From an uncultured bacterium (GTDB lineage: Bacteria; Bacillota; Clostridia; Lachnospirales; Lachnospiraceae), in the NCBI GenBank assembly GCA_947383005.1, contig CANDBT010000006.1:1-64000 (forward strand): a stretch of DNA of 64,000 nucleotides. The letters run 5' to 3'. Both the position numbers and the translations under genes were made by a program. Below, one piece after another: positions 59,720 through 64,000 of the stretch. The notes under the pieces are model-generated. The model had not been told where the DNA came from, did not search any database, and saw only the letters and a list, made by a program, of their open reading frames with translations. How positions within the stretch are numbered: position 1 is the stretch's first letter; every line of letters begins with the position of its first letter.

Positions 59720-59761
59720 GACAGGCGGCGCTGCTGGACAAGGTGCTGGCCTGTCTTTTTT
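59720..59761 (+). terminator. terminator after HPr-like gene
   Basis: GACAGGC (59720-59726) / GCCTGTC (59749-59755) followed by TTTTTT. Family A copy A6 starts at the next base. Confidence 0.8.
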
Positions 59762-59826
59762 ATGCACAGGCCCGCGTATGGAAGTTTGCTGCTGACGCAG
59801 CACGCGGGCCGCGCGGCGAATGGGGA
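59762..59826 (+). repeat. family A repeat, copy A6
   Basis: ATGCACAGGCCCGCGTATGG ... CGCGGGCCGCGCGGCGAATGGGGAG. Outer stem GGCCCGCG/CGCGGGCC. The GGGGAG end is the ribosome site of the helicase gene at 59833. Confidence 0.87.
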
Positions 59827-59832
59827 GATAAT

Positions 59833-62175
59833 ATGGGGGAAACAATAAAAGAAATTCGTATTTCTGTCCGCAATTTGGTAGAGTTTGTGATGCGGAGCGG
59901 AGATATTGATAATCGGTATACGGGTGGAGCGGATCGGGCTATGCAGGAAGGAAGCCGCATCCATCGGAAAATTCAGAAAGGAATGGGGGCAGAGTATCAG
60001 GCAGAAGTCCCCATGAAATGTGTGGCAGAAAATGACGGATACCGGATTGTGGTAGAAGGACGGGCAGACGGGGTGATTCGGAAACCGGAAGAAACGGTAA
60101 TTGATGAGATAAAGGGGATGTATTTGAATGTAGGGCGTTTGGAAGCGCCTATCCCTCTTCACTTGGCTCAGGCATTTTGCTACGGACATATGTATTGCCG
60201 GGAATATGGCCTTGAGCGGATTAGTATTCAGCTTACTTATTGTAATTTGGAAACGGAGGAGATCCGCCGCTTTCGCCAGGACAAAAGCGCAGAGGAATTA
60301 AACCAGTGGTTTGAGGAATTGATTGGACGATATAGAAAATGGGCAGAATATCTTTATATCCATGAACGGCAGCGTGAGGAATCGCTGAAAGCATTGAAGT
60401 TTCCCTATCCTTATCGGGAAGGACAAAAAGAGCTGGCAGTATCGGTATACCGGGCTATCAGCCAAAAGAAAAATCTGTTTATCCAAGCGCCTACAGGACT
60501 CGGCAAGACGCTTTCAACAGTGTATCCGGCGCTCAAAGCTATGGGAGAAGGATATGGGGAAAAGCTGTTTTATTTGACGGCCAGAACGATTACCCGCAGC
60601 GTAGCGGAGGAATGTTTTGCCCTTCTGCAGGAGCAGCAGCTTGTTTTTACCAGTGTTACCATTACGGCTAAGGAAAAACTTTGTCCTGAGGAAAAAAATG
60701 AATGCAATCCGGATGTCTGTCCATGGGCCAGGGGGCATTTTGACCGCGTGAACGAGGCTGTTTTTGCGATTATCCATGAAAAGTCAGTTATTACGCGAGA
60801 GGACGTGCTGTTTTATGCCCGACAATACAAAGTTTGCCCGTTTGAATTTTGTCTGGATATCAGCAGTTGGGCGGATGGAATTATCTGTGATTATAATTAT
60901 GTGTTTGATCCCAAGGTAAGGTTGAAACGGTTTTTTACCGAGGGAGGACGAGGGGAACATTTGTTCCTTGTTGATGAAGCTCATAATTTGGTTGACCGTG
61001 CCCGGGAAATGTATAGTGCCATGCTGGTGAAAGAAGATTTCCTTGCCGTAAAACGGATATTAAAGGGACACGATCATAAAGTAGAACGAGGGTTGGAGCG
61101 ATGTAATCGGAATCTGTTGGAATTAAAACGGGAATGTGGCAGTTGGAAGCAATGGGAAGAAGTAAATTTATTTGTGGTCAATCTGATTGAATTATTTGGA
61201 AATATGGAAAATCTGATGGAAGAGGAAAAGGAATTTGCGGATCGGGATATAGTCCTGGATTTTTATTTTGCCATGCGTCATTTTCTCAATCAGTATGAAC
61301 ATTTGGATGAACGCTATCGAATATATACGGAATTGGGGCAGGACGGATTTTTTCGTCTGCATTTGTTCTGTGTAGACCCTTCTGTATGTTTGGCCCAATG
61401 CCTGAAAAAGAGCATCAGTACAATATTTTTTTCTGCTACTTTACTTCCGGTTGTTTATTATAAAAAACTTCTTTCCGGCAACGAGGAAGATTATGCCGTT
61501 TATTCTCATTCCCCCTTTCCGCAGGAGAATCGTCTGATTCTCATTGGCTCGGATGTCAGCAGCCGTTATACCCGCCGTAATATTTATGAGTATGGAAAGG
61601 TTGTCGATTATCTCCAGGCGGTTGCGCAAAGCCATAGAGGGAATTATCTGGCGTTTTTTCCGTCTTATCAATATATGGAAGCAATAGGAAGAGAGCTTGA
61701 AAAACGTGGTGATCAATCCTTCATTTGGAAGATGCAGGAAAGCCGTATGGGAGAGGAAGAGCGGGAAGCATTTTTAACGGATTTTGAAGTGGTCAGGGAG
61801 CGCTCGTTTATGGCATTATGTGTTTTGGGTGGAATTTTTTCCGAGGGGATTGACTTGAAAGATGAACGGTTGGAGGGAGTAATTATCACAGGAACAGGTA
61901 TTCCTATGGTTTGCGCCCGTCAGGAAATCCTCAAAACATATTTTGATCAACAGCAGGAAAACGGATATAATTATGCTTACCAATACCCGGGAATGAATAA
62001 GGTCATGCAGGCGGCCGGAAGGGTAATTCGCACAGCTCATGACAGGGGGGTTATCCTGCTGTTGGATGACCGCTTTCTCAGAACGGAGATTCAGGAGCTG
62101 TTTCCCCGGGAATGGTCGGAGTATGGCCATGTCACGCGAAATACGGTTTCCGGCTGGCTGAAGAGGTTTTGGTAG
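59833..62175 (+). CDS. RecB-type nuclease / XPD-like Fe-S helicase fusion
   Basis: 780 residues. N-terminal RecB/Cas4-like nuclease motifs: His44 (EGSRIHRKI), Asp79 (EGRADGVI), Glu92-x-Lys94 (DEIKG) and a QxxxY element in LAQAFCYG. Then DinG/XPD superfamily helicase: Walker A APTGLGKT, Fe-S cysteines in CPEEKNECNPDVCPW and CPFEFC, DEAH box VDEAHNLVDRA, final QAAGRVIRT motif. The start is ATG 59833; upstream in-frame codons are encoded by repeat A6. Likely DNA-repair helicase-nuclease. It converges on the LexA-controlled small gene, overlapping it by 44 bases. Confidence 0.88.
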   Translation: MGETIKEIRISVRNLVEFVMRSGDIDNRYTGGADRAMQEGSRIHRKIQKGMGAEYQAEVPMKCVAENDGYRIVVEGRADGVIRKPEETVIDEIKGMYLNVGRLEAPIPLHLAQAFCYGHMYCREYGLERISIQLTYCNLETEEIRRFRQDKSAEELNQWFEELIGRYRKWAEYLYIHERQREESLKALKFPYPYREGQKELAVSVYRAISQKKNLFIQAPTGLGKTLSTVYPALKAMGEGYGEKLFYLTARTITRSVAEECFALLQEQQLVFTSVTITAKEKLCPEEKNECNPDVCPWARGHFDRVNEAVFAIIHEKSVITREDVLFYARQYKVCPFEFCLDISSWADGIICDYNYVFDPKVRLKRFFTEGGRGEHLFLVDEAHNLVDRAREMYSAMLVKEDFLAVKRILKGHDHKVERGLERCNRNLLELKRECGSWKQWEEVNLFVVNLIELFGNMENLMEEEKEFADRDIVLDFYFAMRHFLNQYEHLDERYRIYTELGQDGFFRLHLFCVDPSVCLAQCLKKSISTIFFSATLLPVVYYKKLLSGNEEDYAVYSHSPFPQENRLILIGSDVSSRYTRRNIYEYGKVVDYLQAVAQSHRGNYLAFFPSYQYMEAIGRELEKRGDQSFIWKMQESRMGEEEREAFLTDFEVVRERSFMALCVLGGIFSEGIDLKDERLEGVIITGTGIPMVCARQEILKTYFDQQQENGYNYAYQYPGMNKVMQAAGRVIRTAHDRGVILLLDDRFLRTEIQELFPREWSEYGHVTRNTVSGWLKRFW

Positions 62176-62395
62176 TTGCGGAATATTCCCAAAAGGAAAT
62201 CGTATAAGGATGGTTTTCTTCATCCGCCTTGAGCGCCTTTTGATAGATACTTATGGCAGTCATGGCAGAAATCACGATATCATGGTAATAATATAAACTG
62301 GCTCCGGTATGGGTCACTACTTCTTCGATCAATAATCTGGCATCTTGATTTTCAAATAAAACTTCATTTAAATTATTTTTTGTTATCAACATCAT
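62132..62395 (-). CDS. unknown 87-residue protein under a double LexA-box promoter
   Basis: Minus-strand gene, 87 residues, no membrane segment, no recognised family. Sequence includes LITKNNLNEVLFENQDARLL, then TGASLYYYHDIVISAMTAIS. ATG 62395 (or 62392) follows GTGAGG; the TTG 18 bases upstream lies before that site. Its promoter is a perfect TTGACA-17-TATAAT with LexA boxes in the spacer and just downstream. Its last codons overlap the end of the helicase gene. A DNA-damage-induced role is inferred from the operator only. Confidence 0.78.
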   Translation of the reverse strand: MMLITKNNLNEVLFENQDARLLIEEVVTHTGASLYYYHDIVISAMTAISIYQKALKADEENHPYTISFWEYSATTKTSSASRKPYFA

Positions 62396-62421
62396 TGCCG
62401 CCTCACTTTCCAAACAAAGCA

Positions 62422-62433
62422 GAACATATGTTC
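62422..62433. promoter_or_regulatory. LexA (DinR) box 1
   Basis: GAACATATGTTC, a perfect palindrome matching the Gram-positive SOS box GAACnnnnGTTC. It lies just downstream of the minus-strand -10, near the transcript start. Confidence 0.85.
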
Positions 62434-62445
62434 ATGTCTATATAG

Positions 62446-62474
62446 ATTATAGAGCATGAACATATGTTTGTCAA
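62446..62474 (-). promoter_or_regulatory. consensus promoter of SOS small gene
   Basis: Minus strand TTGACA (62469-62474), 17 bases, TATAAT (62446-62451). Both elements are consensus, so the promoter should be strong when not repressed. Confidence 0.9.
62458..62469. promoter_or_regulatory. LexA (DinR) box 2
   Basis: GAACATATGTTT between the -35 and -10 of the minus-strand promoter. The centre is 36 bp from box 1, so the two would lie on about the same DNA face and allow cooperative repression. Confidence 0.82.
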
Positions 62475-62776
62475 TAGTGAATTGAAACAAAATGTTCTTA
62501 AATTTGTTTTTTTTCTCTAAATATTGTAACCGTATATGGGGAATAAAAAAATTGTCAATGGAAATTTTGCAAAAATCGGCGATGGTGAGTACAATATAGT
62601 TTGAAAATGATTCATTCCTGTCAATTCAAGGGGAGAATTGCATTTTTGAATATGTTATACTAAAAACACTTAAAAATACCGGTATATATAAAGTAATAAG
62701 ATGAAAATTTGTGCATTCCTCATAAAACAGTATTGTTTTTATGGGAAATGCACAAAGGAAAAGGAGAATGAGAAGT
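62475..62776 (+). other. AT-rich gap before TRAP transporter gene
   Basis: No gene. A TGTTATACT extended -10 (about 62653-62661) precedes dctP; no convincing -35 is seen. No known RNA. Confidence 0.4.
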
Positions 62777-63799
62777 ATGGAAAAATGGAAAAAAACGCTT
62801 GGAATTGCTGCCAGCGTAGCCGCTATTGCGGTAGTGGGAGCCACTTTTTTCTCGGTAGCAGGGACTTCTTCGGGGGATGTACTGGAGCTTCGCCTGGCTC
62901 ATAATCAGGCGGCCGGATCGGAAATTGCCGGGTCAATTGCCAAAATATCGGAGTTTGTGGCAGAAGATCCGAGTCAGAATCTAAAGGTTTCCATTTATGC
63001 CAGCGGAGTGCTGGGGACCGAAAAAGAGGAAATCGAGATGGTACAGGCGGGAGTTCTGGATATGGCTAAGGTCAGTTCCAATACTTTAGGCCAGTTTAAG
63101 GATGAATATTCCATTTTTGCGGTGCCTTATCTGTTTCAGAGCCAGGAACATTATTATGCGGCCTGCGAAAACAGCGAGAAAGTGAAAGAGCTGTTTGAAT
63201 CAACCGCAGAGGATGGCTATATTGCAATCGGATATTATGCCAATGGTTCCCGGAATTTTTATCTCAAGGAAAATGTGGCTTGCACGGACCCATCGGTTTT
63301 GAAGGGGAAGAAAATCCGTTCTATGCCAAGCTCTACTTCCATGGATATGATTGAGCTGATGGGCGGTTCTCCGGTACCTATGGCAGGCGGAGAGACTTAC
63401 AGTGCCCTGCAGCAGGGAATTATAGATGGGGCGGAGAATACGGAGCTTGTGCTGACTGTGGACGGACATCAGGATTTGGTCAAGGCGTATACCTACACGG
63501 AGCATCAGTATTCACCGGATATTTATATCATCAGCACCAGAACCTGGAACCGGATGACGGACGGACAGAAGCAGCTTTTGGTAGACTCGATTCAGAAGGC
63601 AAACGAGAATTTCAAGAGCCTGTATAACGGGATGATGGCGGAAGCTATCGCAGAAGCTGAAAGCCATGGGGTGACTATTTACCGGGATATTGACAAGACG
63701 GCCTTTATTCAGGCGGTACAGCCGGTTCATGAGAATTATTGTGCCAAAGGCGAAAGCTACAAGGCGCTTTATGACGATATTCAGAAATATGCACAGTGA
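62777..63799 (+). CDS. dctP: TRAP transporter substrate-binding protein (DctP family)
   Basis: 340 residues. N-terminal membrane/signal segment (LGIAASVAAIAVVGATFFS) without lipobox cysteine, then the DctP fold: LRLAHNQAAGSEIAGSI, VSIYASGVLGTEKEEIEMVQAG, MPSSTSMDMIELMGGSPVPM, and a C-terminal helix. Binds C4-dicarboxylates, sugar acids or similar for a DctQM permease. ATG 62777 has AAGGAG 10 bases upstream; the ATG at 62768 would be only 1 base from it. The next gene should be dctQ but looks cut short. Confidence 0.92.
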   Translation: MEKWKKTLGIAASVAAIAVVGATFFSVAGTSSGDVLELRLAHNQAAGSEIAGSIAKISEFVAEDPSQNLKVSIYASGVLGTEKEEIEMVQAGVLDMAKVSSNTLGQFKDEYSIFAVPYLFQSQEHYYAACENSEKVKELFESTAEDGYIAIGYYANGSRNFYLKENVACTDPSVLKGKKIRSMPSSTSMDMIELMGGSPVPMAGGETYSALQQGIIDGAENTELVLTVDGHQDLVKAYTYTEHQYSPDIYIISTRTWNRMTDGQKQLLVDSIQKANENFKSLYNGMMAEAIAEAESHGVTIYRDIDKTAFIQAVQPVHENYCAKGESYKALYDDIQKYAQ

Positions 63800-63811
63800 G
63801 GAGGGGTATAA

Positions 63812-63865
63812 ATGAAAATACTGAATAAGATTGTCCCTTTTCATAAAAATGTGTGGGTGGTATAA
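63812..63865 (+). pseudogene. 17-codon ORF, possibly truncated dctQ
   Basis: GAGGAGG at 63798-63804 is followed by ATG and 17 codons (MKILNKIVPFHKNVWVV), then a stop. The N-terminus resembles the start of DctQ small TRAP permeases (MKxLNKI ...), but the hydrophobic part is missing. The next 80 bases are AT-rich with inverted repeats. It may be a deleted dctQ or an insertion-interrupted one. Window ends before dctM could be seen. Confidence 0.45.
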
Positions 63866-63901
63866 ACATGTATAAATATACATTATACCGTATATAAATG
63901 T

Positions 63902-63941
63902 ATGAGTATACGCAAATTTGATTGTGTATACTCATTTTTTA
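63902..63941 (+). terminator. terminator after dctP/dctQ remnant
   Basis: Perfect 10-bp stem ATGAGTATAC (63902-63911) / GTATACTCAT (63926-63935), then TTTTTT. A new ribosome site (AAGGAGGTGG) ends the window, so another gene starts beyond it. Confidence 0.75.
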
Positions 63942-64000
63942 TTGTTATAGACGAGTAAAGAGTCTTTTCATAGTTATAGAAGTGAAAATAAGGAGGTGGT

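Noticed and set aside
59716-59832. N-terminal extension of the nuclease-helicase
   Set aside because: The extension is encoded by the HPr-like gene terminator and repeat A6; ATG 59833 has its own ribosome site.
62132-62413. Longer start (TTG 62413) of the LexA-controlled gene
   Set aside because: It lies before the GTGAGG ribosome site; ATG 62395 fits better.
1-64000. rRNA or tRNA genes
   Set aside because: No rRNA-like or tRNA cloverleaf sequence was recognised by eye on either strand; a tRNAscan run would settle it.

Overview
The window looks like a chromosomal piece of a spore-forming, gut-type Clostridia, most likely Lachnospiraceae. Evidence: sigma-A promoters of the TTGACA-17-TATAAT type, strong AGGAGG ribosome binding sites with frequent GTG/TTG starts, SpoIVA and a GerW/YtfJ spore protein, a tryptophan T-box, Gram-positive LexA boxes, and Firmicutes gene order around ffh-rpsP-trmD-rplS and yicC-gmk-rpoZ. 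I do not name a species.

Layout. 1-3013 is the late end of a prophage or phage remnant: a truncated reverse transcriptase with a DGR-like IGxxxSQ motif, holin-like membrane proteins and modular tail-type proteins. 3137-6138 carries isoaspartyl dipeptidase (iadA) and a YfcC-type transporter, separated by a MITE. 6210-18340 is a translation, secretion and RNA housekeeping run: ylxM-ffh, rpsP-khpA-rimM-trmD, rplS, lepB-rbgA-rnhB, yraN-pgeF, DUF512-der-plsY. 18446-23373 is a complete branched-chain amino acid ABC operon (livJHMGF), followed by a PPi-type phosphofructokinase, spoIVA, rnhA and yebC. 29141-37602 is a five-gene accessory operon: SWIM zinc protein, HEAT-like protein, MoxR AAA+ ATPase, DUF5682 protein and VWA protein. 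37764-46474 is yicC-gmk-rpoZ-rimO-pgsA, cinA, three poorly known genes, gerW and a 45-residue membrane protein. 46784-53947 holds rpmB (minus strand), a polar amino acid ABC operon, asp23/yloU, fakA-like and recG. 53982-57174 is a T-box-controlled tryptophan transporter (trpXYZ-like). The right end has a two-component system, an HPr-like protein lacking the phosphorylatable histidine, a RecB-nuclease/XPD-helicase fusion, a small convergent gene under a double LexA-box promoter, and a TRAP transporter binding protein whose next gene looks truncated.

Best leads. (1) The SWIM/HEAT/MoxR/DUF5682/VWA operon looks like a chaperone-type AAA+/VWA machine with a putative TIKI/TraB-like enzyme. (2) A roughly 60-bp stem-loop repeat (family A, six copies, all in one orientation) starts immediately after the T-tract of an intrinsic terminator in five of six copies, and in three copies its right end supplies the ribosome binding site of the next gene; paired stem changes between copies suggest it acts as RNA. 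(3) A 163-bp MITE-like palindrome is present twice, with different 4-bp target duplications. (4) An unknown 87-residue protein has two LexA boxes embedded in a consensus promoter.

All assignments are from reading the sequence. Family names come from recognised motifs and gene context, not from database searches.
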